From positions 1-6,012 of the forward strand of contig DATKYS010000144.1 of the NCBI GenBank assembly GCA_035528375.1: a DNA stretch of 6,012 bases, in the 5' to 3' direction. Every line of letters starts with the position of its first letter. Position 1 is the first letter of the stretch. The notes under the pieces were generated by a model, which saw only the letters and a list, made by a program, of their open reading frames with translations, did not search any database and was not told the origin of the DNA. Source of the DNA: a bacterium (GTDB lineage: Bacteria; RBG-13-66-14). Made by a program: the position numbers and the translations under genes. Below are positions 1-6,012 of the stretch, one piece after another.

Positions 1-6
1 CCCGCG

Positions 7-1608
7 TCAGACGTACTCCCGCAGACCGGCGTAATCGGCGGGGTCCTCGCCCCGCTCGCGCATCCCCTCGAGGAACTCCGCCAGAGCGGTGTCCGTATCC
101 AGGACCGTCCCCCCCGCCGTCCGGTAGAGGTAAACCCGCCGTCCATCACCGGGGCGGATGGAGACCAGCTCCCGGTCACCCCAGAGCGGGACGGTCTCCC
201 CCGAGGCCGTCTCCACCACCGGCACCTGGGCGTTCTCCTGGGCCGGGAAGAGCGAGGCCTCCTCCCGCAGCTCCTGGAGGACACGGGCCAGCGGCACACC
301 GGACTTGAGCGCGCCGGTCTTCAGGCGGCTGTAGGAGGTCTCGATCCGGGCCCCCTGGAGCGCCCACCGCAGCGCGGCGAACTCGAACCGCCGCATGTTG
401 TCCACGGTGTAGAGCGCCTCGTTGTAGACCGTTACCCCGGACTTCCGCAGACGGGTTATCACCGTCACCGCCTCGGGGGTGACCTCGTAGGCGTGGCAGA
501 AACGGGACACCAGCCCCACCTCGAGCTGGGTCGGCTTGACGTGCCGGGAGATTATTTTCGTTAAAAGAGCGGTGAAGCGCGGGGGCATCACCACGGGGAA
601 GTCGGATCGGATGAGAATGCGCCGGATGTGCTTGTACCGCGAGAGCCCGGCCAGGATGCCCTCGACCTTGGAGTCGGTCAGGCACAGGACGTCGCCCCCG
701 CCGATGACCGCCTCCCAGACCTCCGGGTTGTCGCCGAACCACTCCAGGGCCGAGCGGAGCTTGGAGTCGGTGACGTCCAGTTCGGTGGGCGGCGGCTCGT
801 AGCACGAGTACTGGGGGGAGGCGAGGCAGGGCTTGACCAGGGCGCTGAAGGGGTTGAGGCGCTCGACGAGGAGTTGCGCCCCGCCGGCCTCTCCGCCGTC
901 GTCGGTCGCCTTCACCGCCGTGGTCGGCGGCAGGACGCGGTTGCGCAGGGACCGGTCGAAGAGCTCCCCGGGGTCATCATCGAAGAGGGAGAGGTAGTAG
1001 GGGGTGACGGACCACCGCACCCCGGCGGCCTCCGCCGCGTCCAACCCCGCCTTCTCGCCCTCGGAGAGTGGGATGAGCTCGGCCAGGAGAACCCGGTCGC
1101 GCACCGTGTTGCGGGTCTGCCAGATCCAGTCGTCCCACTGGCTGGGCGACCCGCCGAGCCGGTTGAGGATGCGGACGCGGTTCTTGTGCCGCCGCCGGTA
1201 AACGTCCCGGTCGGTGCCCGCGGGGTAACGGGTGAGGAAGAGGGAGGCCGCCTCCCCGACCGGCGGGCCCTCGGCCTCCTCCGAGCCCGCGAGCGCGGAC
1301 AACAGGCCGTCCAGCTCGAAGAGAAAACCCTGGGAGACCCCCTCGGTCCGCCCGTTCGCCAGGGCCGCCAGGGTCCCCATCACCGGGACGCCGGTCAGCT
1401 CCTCGGCCCACCGGCCGGTGACGGTCTCCAGGACGCTCAGGGCGCGGTGCATACGCACCGAGGAGCACCCGGCCCCGAGCTCGGCCAGCATCCCGTGGAA
1501 CAGCCGCCGGCACTCCTCGACGTCGCCGATCCCCGCGAGACGCTCCTCGAGGCCCGGCAGACGGGAGAGCACCTCCTGGCGACCGACGTCCGTTATCGCT
1601 TGGGTCAT
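7..1608 (-). CDS. KamA-family (lysine 2,3-aminomutase-like) protein lacking the radical-SAM cysteine motif
   Basis: Residues are numbered from the ATG at 1608. I chose this start because a GGAG lies 9 nt upstream; an in-frame GTG at 1623 would add five residues. The KamA fold is visible in order: an LAM_N-like segment with WDDWIWQTRN (about 158-167) and VTPYYLSLFDDDP (201-213), a helix and GGGD loop (303-306) matching the family's SGGD, the strand RILIRSDFPVVMPPRF (330-345), and a C-terminal part resembling the family's VVDAPGGGGKIP region (about 464-475). The family normally uses a 4Fe-4S cluster, SAM and PLP for 1,2-amino shifts. Here the CX3CX2C motif is absent: only C261 and C269 (CX7C) lie in that area. 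ETASGETVPL has Thr where the PLP lysine is expected. Residues 1 to about 125 form an unrecognised, probably helical extension. Family membership is fairly sure. Aminomutase activity is doubtful, and the role is unknown. The gene is transcribed away from the foldase operon, and its 3' neighbour is outside the window. Confidence 0.85.
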   Translation of the reverse strand: MTQAITDVGRQEVLSRLPGLEERLAGIGDVEECRRLFHGMLAELGAGCSSVRMHRALSVLETVTGRWAEELTGVPVMGTLAALANGRTEGVSQGFLFELDGLLSALAGSEEAEGPPVGEAASLFLTRYPAGTDRDVYRRRHKNRVRILNRLGGSPSQWDDWIWQTRNTVRDRVLLAELIPLSEGEKAGLDAAEAAGVRWSVTPYYLSLFDDDPGELFDRSLRNRVLPPTTAVKATDDGGEAGGAQLLVERLNPFSALVKPCLASPQYSCYEPPPTELDVTDSKLRSALEWFGDNPEVWEAVIGGGDVLCLTDSKVEGILAGLSRYKHIRRILIRSDFPVVMPPRFTALLTKIISRHVKPTQLEVGLVSRFCHAYEVTPEAVTVITRLRKSGVTVYNEALYTVDNMRRFEFAALRWALQGARIETSYSRLKTGALKSGVPLARVLQELREEASLFPAQENAQVPVVETASGETVPLWGDRELVSIRPGDGRRVYLYRTAGGTVLDTDTALAEFLEGMRERGEDPADYAGLREYV

Positions 1609-1617
1609 CCGGCTCCG

Positions 1618-1621
1618 CTCC
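1618..1621 (-). promoter_or_regulatory. Shine-Dalgarno GGAG deciding the start of the KamA-like gene
   Basis: On the minus strand GGAG lies 9 nt before the ATG at 1608-1606, a good ribosome-binding distance. A second GGAG sits 4 nt before the same ATG. The in-frame GTG at 1623-1621 overlaps the distal GGAG and has no comparable site upstream, so the ATG is preferred. Confidence 0.55.
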
Positions 1622-1702
1622 ACCGGGTTCGGGTCGGTACACGAAAGGGGACTCTCCTAGTTTAACATATCCTCACCCGGCGGGCTAACCGACCCCGCTT
1701 CG

Positions 1703-1731
1703 TTGACACTCCAAGGTTTAAGTGTTATAAA
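1703..1731 (+). promoter_or_regulatory. Sigma-70-type promoter of the foldase operon
   Basis: A perfect -35 hexamer TTGACA (1703-1708) is followed by a 17-nt spacer and TATAAA (1726-1731), one mismatch from the consensus -10. A TGN extended -10 lies directly upstream (1723-1725). Transcription should begin near 1738, giving a leader of about 49 nt before the ATG at 1787. The AT-rich hexamers stand out in a very GC-rich background. The position just upstream of the first lipoprotein gene supports it as the promoter for all three plus-strand genes. I see no sigma-E-like GGAACTT/TCTGA pair, so basal housekeeping expression is inferred. Confidence 0.8.
1706..1725 (+). repeat. Imperfect 20-bp palindrome in the promoter spacer (possible operator)
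   Basis: ACACT at 1706-1710 and AGTGT at 1721-1725 are perfect inverted arms, and inner AA/TT pairs also match, so 7 of 10 symmetrical pairs are complementary. It lies between and partly over the -35 and extended -10 elements, where a bound repressor would block RNA polymerase. Some of the symmetry could be chance, because the arms overlap promoter bases. Confidence 0.35.
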
Positions 1732-1747
1732 GGGGGCCTCTCAGTCC

Positions 1748-1759
1748 GGAAACATTTCC
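1748..1759 (+). repeat. Short inverted repeat in the 5' leader
   Basis: GGAAA and TTTCC are separated by two bases (CA), just downstream of the predicted transcription start. The 2-nt gap is too short for an RNA hairpin of full stem length, so if functional it would more likely be a DNA-binding half-site pair. Evidence is weak. Confidence 0.2.
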
Positions 1760-1772
1760 CGACGTACCCAAC

Positions 1773-1777
1773 GGGGG
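1773..1777 (+). promoter_or_regulatory. G-rich ribosome-binding site of the first foldase gene
   Basis: A GGGGG run sits 9 nt before the ATG at 1787-1789, separated by a spacer containing an A-rich stretch. It supports that ATG over the in-frame ATG-less upstream reading that would start at the TTG at 1703, which lies inside the -35 box and upstream of the predicted transcript start. Confidence 0.5.
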
Positions 1778-1786
1778 TGCTTAAAA

Positions 1787-3772
1787 ATGCGTTTTCGACC
1801 GATCCCGACCCTCCTCGCGGCGGCAGCCGTCGCCCTCCTCTCGGCGGGGTGCGGCGCCGAGGGCGAGACGATTCTGACCGTCGGCGGGAACACATATACC
1901 ATCGGCGATCTCGCCGACCACTACGCCCACCTGGACCCCTCAACCCGTCCCATCATCTCCAACTACGAGGACGCCCGGGATTACCTCACCGCCTTCAGCA
2001 ACAAGGTGCTCCTGGAGACGGCGGCGCGGGAGGCGGGATACTACGAGAACCCCATGACGGTGTCCGAGTTCGAAATCTGGCGCCGGGGACGCCTCATCTC
2101 CGCCCTCCAGCAGCAGGTGACCGCCGACGTCACCATCACCGAGCAGGAGCTCAACTCGTGGGTGCAGCGTTTCCTCTCCGAGGGGGTTTACTTCAGTCTG
2201 ATCCAGTTCGCCAGCCAGGCCGAGGCCCAGGCGGGCTACGAGCGGCTCAAGGCCGGCGAGGATTTCGGCAAGGTGGCCCGGGAGACCTTCTACATAAAGG
2301 GCCCCGGCGACATCTTTCTGACCCAGGCGGGCGGAGCGAGCGAATCGCCGTTGCAGTGGAGCCCCTCCCGCCGCAACGAGGTCATCTTCGGCCTCGAGGA
2401 GGGCCGGTTCTCCGAACCCGTGTTTTACGACCTCCACAACGAGTGGGTGTACTACATCTTTCTCAACCGCGGTCCGGCTCCGAAGGACGACTTCGCCGTC
2501 ACCGACGACGACGAGATACGCCCCCGCCTGCGCCAGGAGATGCTCTTCGAGCGCTCCAAGGAGAAATGGGAAGCGTACATGGCGGACCTGCGCTCCCGGG
2601 CGACCATCGAGGTCAACCAGGACCTCCTGGACCAGCTCGACGCCATCCTGGAGGACGTCTACCAACGGTCCACCGACGGAAGTCTGATAGCGAGCCGCAA
2701 CACACTGCTCTCCATCACGCCCGAGGACCTCGTCGGCCTGGGCTCCACCATGGCCCAGCCCACCGCCTTCGCCCGGGATATAGCGAACCGGGCGAACGAG
2801 CGTCGCATGATGTTCACCGATTCCCTCTCGCCCTTCTTTCAGGAGCACCGGAACGACTTCCTGGTGAAGGTGAACGGGGAGAGCGTCCCGTTGAGGTACT
2901 GCACCCAGAACGTCCTGTTGTGGCTCCCCATTGACGATACCCGGCTCCTGCGACCCGAGTCCCGCCGGGAGCTCCTCCAGCGATTCGTGGACACGAGCGT
3001 CAACGACCAACTGGCCCTGCAGGAGGCCGTGGAGCTCGGTCTGGACACGAAGGAACCCCTCGCCTCCAAGATCACCCGGAAACAGGACGAGATAGCGGTC
3101 ACCCTCTTCCGCCAGGAGCGCTTCCTCGCCACCCAGCCCCGGCCCACCGAGGAGGAGGTCCGTCTCCGCTACGAGGAAACCATAGACCGATTCGTTTACG
3201 ACCTGAGGATGGCCTACTACCTCGCCGTTCTCCCCGACCGCGACCGGGCGGAGGAGCTGCGGGCGCTTCTGGTGGACGAGGCCAACTTCGATTCCCAGGT
3301 CGAGTCCATCGTGAGCCTGGCCGAGCTGGAGACCAGGGCCCCCGGCGAGCCGCTGGCCCACAGCCCCGAAGAGCTCCTGCGCATCATCATCCGCGACGAG
3401 TCCCTGGACAAGAAGACCGCCAACATCCACCAGTCCGTCGAGATTGACGAGGCGGACGACTACCTCCTGCCCGGTTTCGAGCACGAAAAGGGGTGGATCA
3501 GCCCGGTCATCGAGGGCGAGCGCGACGGGGTGACGGGCTACGGCATCCTCTACGTCCTGGACATCCTGCAGCCGTCCGACCGCACCCTGGAGAACGACCC
3601 CACCCTCTACGACTACCTCGTGGAGGAGCTGATGCGCGAGGCGGAGCCCGGGCTCTTCGACCGGTTCATCGAGGAGCTCAAGAAAAGCTACCCCGTGGTT
3701 TACGACGAGGATCTCGTGGAAGACCTCTTCGACGCCCTCTTGGATGCGTCGCGAACCGTACCGGAGGCCTGA
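1787..3772 (+). CDS. Large lipoprotein with two SurA/PpiC-like chaperone modules
   Basis: The protein has 661 residues. A lipoprotein signal (RFR, hydrophobic stretch 8-18, lipobox SAGC with C22) predicts membrane anchoring on the periplasmic side; the absence of Asp after the Cys would favour the outer membrane under the E. coli rule. Module 1 (about 28-230) has a SurA_N-like start (ILTVGGNTYTIGDL), helices, then a parvulin-like stretch from about 134 to 228. Module 2 (about 358-595) repeats the layout: FLVKVNGESVPL, a helical part with ALQEAVELGLD (410-420), PTEEEVRLRYEE (453-464), then a divergent parvulin-like segment. Neither module has the paired histidines of active parvulins: YFSLIQ stands where xHIL is expected and VYYIFL where GYHI is expected. 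A holdase or chaperone role for envelope proteins is inferred rather than prolyl isomerisation. Start chosen from the signal peptide and the G-rich site upstream. It is the first gene of the operon. Confidence 0.85.
   Translation: MRFRPIPTLLAAAAVALLSAGCGAEGETILTVGGNTYTIGDLADHYAHLDPSTRPIISNYEDARDYLTAFSNKVLLETAAREAGYYENPMTVSEFEIWRRGRLISALQQQVTADVTITEQELNSWVQRFLSEGVYFSLIQFASQAEAQAGYERLKAGEDFGKVARETFYIKGPGDIFLTQAGGASESPLQWSPSRRNEVIFGLEEGRFSEPVFYDLHNEWVYYIFLNRGPAPKDDFAVTDDDEIRPRLRQEMLFERSKEKWEAYMADLRSRATIEVNQDLLDQLDAILEDVYQRSTDGSLIASRNTLLSITPEDLVGLGSTMAQPTAFARDIANRANERRMMFTDSLSPFFQEHRNDFLVKVNGESVPLRYCTQNVLLWLPIDDTRLLRPESRRELLQRFVDTSVNDQLALQEAVELGLDTKEPLASKITRKQDEIAVTLFRQERFLATQPRPTEEEVRLRYEETIDRFVYDLRMAYYLAVLPDRDRAEELRALLVDEANFDSQVESIVSLAELETRAPGEPLAHSPEELLRIIIRDESLDKKTANIHQSVEIDEADDYLLPGFEHEKGWISPVIEGERDGVTGYGILYVLDILQPSDRTLENDPTLYDYLVEELMREAEPGLFDRFIEELKKSYPVVYDEDLVEDLFDALLDASRTVPEA
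3763..3767 (+). promoter_or_regulatory. Shine-Dalgarno GGAGG that fixes a GTG start
   Basis: GGAGG lies inside the last codons of the upstream gene, 6 nt before the GTG at 3774. This strong site, plus the lipoprotein signal that begins immediately after, selects GTG over the in-frame ATG at 3744, which would add ten Arg/Pro-rich residues before the signal peptide. The spacing next to the upstream TGA suggests translational coupling. Confidence 0.75.
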
Positions 3773-3773
3773 C

Positions 3774-4667
3774 GTGCACCGCCCGTTGACGCTGTTCTTT
3801 GCCGCCCTGTTCGTCCTCGCCGGCTGCGGCGGGGAGGAGGGCGACGAGGATGTCATCGCCACCGTCCAGGGGGAGAGGATCACCCGGGAGGAGGCCTGGG
3901 AGCTGATGGGGGCCGACCCGGGCACGCCGATCCCCGAGGAGGTGGTGGACCGCCTGATAACGCGCCGCCTGGTGCTCCGGGAGGCCCTGGATCTGGGCAT
4001 CACCGTACCAGACGAGAAGGTGGAGCGTATCTACCAGGCCCTGGCGGCCAACGACGAGGTCATCCTCGCCGGCGGTCCGGCGGCCCGGATGCGGGAGCAG
4101 AAGCTCCGCGAAAAGGTGCGCGAGGATCTACTCTACGAGGCCGTGGTCGGCCAGGAGGTCCTCGACCGGATTCAGGTCACCGAGGCGGAGATCGCCGCGT
4201 ACTACCAGGAACACGCCGCCGAGCTCGACGACCGGCCGCTGAAGTTCCACCAGATAGTGACCGCCGACCTCGAGAGCGCCGACGCGGTCCTCGCCCGTCT
4301 CGAGGCGGGGGAGGACTTCGAGGAGCTGGCCCGTTCGCTCTCCATAGCGCCCGAGGGTCCCGCGGGGGGGCTGGTCGAGGTGACGGGCCCCGAGGACCTG
4401 CCCCAGACCCTGGCGGCGGCGCTCGAAGGCCTGAAGGTCGGAGAGATTTCCGGGCCGGTCCAGACCGACTACGGCTTCCACCTCCTTATGATCCGGGAGG
4501 AGCCGGAGGAGGAGACGGTTCCGCCGCTGGCCCTCGTCCGGGACCGGATCCACGACATCCTCTTCGAGGAGAAAAGCGCTTCGGAGCGCGAGAAATGGCT
4601 CGCCGGCCTGTGGGCCAAGGCCGAGGAGACCATCTGGCGCGCGCCCCGGGAGGAACCGGAAGGGTAA
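3774..4667 (+). CDS. PrsA/PpiC-like lipoprotein peptidyl-prolyl isomerase
   Basis: The protein has 297 residues from the GTG start. The signal peptide (HRPLTLFFAALFVLAGC) ends in lipobox LAGC with C18, so it should be lipid-anchored and face the periplasm. Residues 27-150 form a SurA_N/PrsA-like chaperone part (VIATVQGERITREEAWELM, later LVLREALDLGI and VTEAEIAAYYQEH). One parvulin domain covers about 155-242 and keeps both conserved histidines: H159 in LKFHQIV and H236 in YGFHLLMI. The GEDFEELARSLS segment and LKVGEISGPVQTDYG are also typical. A C-terminal helix (251-288) completes the chaperone domain, as in PrsA and SurA. The role is cis-trans isomerisation of prolyl bonds and chaperoning of exported proteins. 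It begins 1 nt after the upstream stop and overlaps the next gene by 1 nt, so it is the middle gene of the operon. PpiC-family assignment is firm; the substrate is unknown. Confidence 0.9.
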   Translation: MHRPLTLFFAALFVLAGCGGEEGDEDVIATVQGERITREEAWELMGADPGTPIPEEVVDRLITRRLVLREALDLGITVPDEKVERIYQALAANDEVILAGGPAARMREQKLREKVREDLLYEAVVGQEVLDRIQVTEAEIAAYYQEHAAELDDRPLKFHQIVTADLESADAVLARLEAGEDFEELARSLSIAPEGPAGGLVEVTGPEDLPQTLAAALEGLKVGEISGPVQTDYGFHLLMIREEPEEETVPPLALVRDRIHDILFEEKSASEREKWLAGLWAKAEETIWRAPREEPEG

Positions 4668-5944
4668 TGCGCATCGCACCCATCGTTCTCGTGACCCTGG
4701 CCGTCGCGGTGTCCGCCGCCGAGGTGCTGGACCGCATCGCCGTCGTGGTCGCCGACGAGCCCATCCTGGCCTCGGAAATCCAGGGGACGGTGCAGAACTA
4801 CCTGGCACAGATCGGCGCGCGACCCTCGCCCGACGAACTCGACCTGTTGACCAAGCAGGTTTTCGCCCAACTGGTGGCCAACCGTGTGTTCGTCCAGGAG
4901 GCCGAGCGCCGGGGGATAACGATAACCTACGCCCAGCTCGACTCCCTGGTCGCCAAGCAGTTCACCCAGGCGCGCTCCGCCTACGCCTCCGAAGAGGAGT
5001 TCACCGCCGCGATCGCGGGGGTCGGCCTCACCGTGGACAAACTCGAGGACCTCTACCGCACGCAGGCCCGGGAAGATTACCTCATCTCCCAGCTCATGCA
5101 GGAGTACTACTCGGCCCGGATCAACATCACCGAAGAGGACATAGACGACTACCTGGCGCTGTACGAGTCGGATGAGGGGAGCCGGGTCGTCTACACCCTG
5201 CGCCACGTCACGGCCTACGTGCGGCCCGGGGCGGCCACCGAGGGCGAGGTCGAGGCCCTGGCGGCGCGCATCGCCGGTCTCGCCCGCCGCGGCGGCGACT
5301 TCTTCGCCCTCGCCGACACCTACTCCGACGTCCCCGCCGATCTGGGCGTCGTCGAGCGGGGCTTCCTCGAGGAGCCCCTGGACCGGGCACTCTTCTCCCT
5401 GGCCCCGGGGGAGGTCTCCGACCCCGTCCGCACCAAATACGGCTGGCACGTGGCCAAGGTCCTCGAGCGCCTGGACGAGAATCACGTCCGCGCGGCCCAC
5501 ATCCAGCTCAACGTCCGGCCCACCTCCGACGACGAGGCGAGGACCTACGAGGCGCTGGACGCCGTCCGCCGGCTGCTCGAACGCGACCCCCGGGCCGACG
5601 TCTCCGACACCGGCTACGAGGACATCCTCGAGGTGGAGGTACGGCAGACGGCCCAGAGCGTCATCGAGACCACCAACGCCCCCCTGGGGGCGGAGCTGGC
5701 GGGCATGGCTGCGGGGGGCGTGTCCTCCGCCTACGGGGTGAGCGGCGGCCTGCGCGTCACCCAGCTCGTGGATCGGACCGAGCGCCGGGAGATGACCCGC
5801 GAGGAGGCCGAGGCGGCCATCTACTCCCAGAGGACGCAGGAGAAGCAGACCGTGTGGGTCACCGAGCTCATCGCCAAGACCTACATAGACGTGAAGCTGC
5901 CGGAATTGCGGGGCATCCTCGACGCCGGCCCGGGCCAGCGCTGA
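4667..5944 (+). CDS. surA: SurA-type periplasmic chaperone / peptidyl-prolyl isomerase
   Basis: The protein has 425 residues, very near the 428 of E. coli SurA. A short Sec signal peptide is cleaved probably after AVSA (residue 17), with no lipobox, so the product is soluble in the periplasm. The SurA_N signature LDRIAVVVADEPILASEI (21-38) is clear, and the helical chaperone part runs to about 168. The first parvulin domain (about 174-268) keeps H180 (LRHV) and H261 (YGWHVAKV), with DLGVVERGF and LAPGEVSDPVRTKYGW between them. The second (about 272-369) has H278 (AAHIQL) but a degenerate centre and R363 where the second His would be. A final helix (375-412) packs on the chaperone core in SurA. 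The known SurA role is delivering outer-membrane beta-barrel proteins to the BAM machinery. The ATG at 4667 overlaps the upstream TAA (TAATG), with GGAGGA and GGAAGGG upstream, indicating coupled translation as the last gene of the operon. Confidence 0.9.
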   Translation: MRIAPIVLVTLAVAVSAAEVLDRIAVVVADEPILASEIQGTVQNYLAQIGARPSPDELDLLTKQVFAQLVANRVFVQEAERRGITITYAQLDSLVAKQFTQARSAYASEEEFTAAIAGVGLTVDKLEDLYRTQAREDYLISQLMQEYYSARINITEEDIDDYLALYESDEGSRVVYTLRHVTAYVRPGAATEGEVEALAARIAGLARRGGDFFALADTYSDVPADLGVVERGFLEEPLDRALFSLAPGEVSDPVRTKYGWHVAKVLERLDENHVRAAHIQLNVRPTSDDEARTYEALDAVRRLLERDPRADVSDTGYEDILEVEVRQTAQSVIETTNAPLGAELAGMAAGGVSSAYGVSGGLRVTQLVDRTERREMTREEAEAAIYSQRTQEKQTVWVTELIAKTYIDVKLPELRGILDAGPGQR

Positions 5945-5982
5945 CCGCCGTACACCCCGCCGTATCATTGCTCCCTGTAGGG

Positions 5983-6012
5983 CGGCCCCTCGAACAAATT
6001 TCGTAGGGGCCG
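5983..6012 (+). terminator. GC-rich hairpin after surA: possible terminator or dispersed repeat
   Basis: CGGCCCCT (5983-5990) pairs perfectly with AGGGGCCG (6005-6012), and inside it CGAA (5991-5994) pairs with TTCG (6000-6003). This gives a 12-bp stem with one bulged T (6004) and a 5-nt CAAAT loop. It begins 39 nt after the surA stop, where a terminator is expected. The window ends at the stem, so no T-tract can be seen. The flanking GTAGGG-type sequence occurs twice (5977-5982 and 6003-6009, as GTAGGG and GTAGGGG), which would also fit a dispersed intergenic repeat. Confidence 0.45.

Noticed and set aside
551-567. AT-rich patch (ATTATTTTCGTTAAAAG) inside the KamA-like gene, promoter-like in a GC-rich setting
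   Set aside because: It encodes a normal Leu-Thr-Lys-Ile-Ile helix segment in frame, has no matching -35 element at suitable spacing, and no gene starts nearby.
780-850. A frameshift hiding the missing CX3CX2C motif of the KamA-like gene
   Set aside because: I translated the other two minus-strand frames across the region where the motif should lie. Neither shows a cysteine triad, so a simple sequencing error here does not explain the loss.
628-1665. 345-codon plus-strand open frame antisense to the KamA-like gene
   Set aside because: Composition is that of a shadow frame; the minus strand carries clear LAM_N and GGD motifs.
1655-1720. A minus-strand promoter for the KamA-like gene around TATGTT (near 1664-1669)
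   Set aside because: The hexamer 17 nt upstream reads TCGGTT, a poor -35 match, so the pairing cannot be supported from sequence alone.
3744-3773. Upstream ATG start for the middle foldase gene, overlapping the first gene
   Set aside because: It adds ten Arg/Pro-rich residues before the lipoprotein signal and lacks as good a ribosome site as the GTG at 3774 with GGAGG.
1940-4003. 687-codon open frame on the minus strand, antisense to the first two foldase genes
   Set aside because: It spans two genes and their junction, has no family resemblance or signal peptide, and is explained by high third-position G+C. The plus-strand genes have lipoboxes, ribosome sites and family motifs.
4469-5968. 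499-codon open frame on the minus strand, antisense to surA
   Set aside because: Low-complexity Gly/Val/Leu/Asp-rich shadow of surA with no recognisable domain; surA itself is unambiguous.

Overview
The window is high in G+C (roughly two thirds by eye). It is almost fully coding and carries four genes in two divergent units. An outer-membrane foldase operon (two lipoproteins plus a SurA protein) points to a diderm (Gram-negative) bacterium. The base composition and absence of familiar neighbours would suit an uncultured, high-G+C lineage, but I cannot name the phylum from this sequence.

Left part, minus strand (7-1608): one gene of about 533 codons. Its fold signature is that of the lysine 2,3-aminomutase (KamA) family, with an LAM_N-like segment, a GGD loop and a PVV.P strand. 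However, the CX3CX2C radical-SAM cluster motif is missing, and a Thr replaces the PLP-binding lysine where that residue should lie. It also has an N-terminal extension of about 125-150 residues with no recognisable match. It looks like a catalytically repurposed or inactive KamA relative, and it is the most unusual item here.

Middle (1609-1786): a 178-bp divergent intergenic region. On the plus strand it carries a near-perfect housekeeping promoter, TTGACA-N17-TATAAA with an extended -10 TG. An imperfect palindrome lies between the two hexamers.

Right part, plus strand (1787-5944): three tightly packed genes (1-nt gap, then 1-nt overlap) that look like one transcript for envelope protein folding. 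In order they are a 661-residue lipoprotein with two SurA/PpiC-like modules that lack the parvulin histidines, a 297-residue PrsA/PpiC-like lipoprotein with one well-conserved parvulin domain, and a 425-residue SurA with a signal peptide and two parvulin domains. A plausible division of labour is two membrane-anchored chaperones or foldases and one soluble periplasmic one, all receiving unfolded outer-membrane or secreted proteins after Sec export.

Right edge (5945-6012): noncoding, with a strong GC-rich hairpin cut by the window end. It is either the operon terminator or a copy of a dispersed repeat. I see no tRNA, rRNA, CRISPR, insertion sequence or phage feature.
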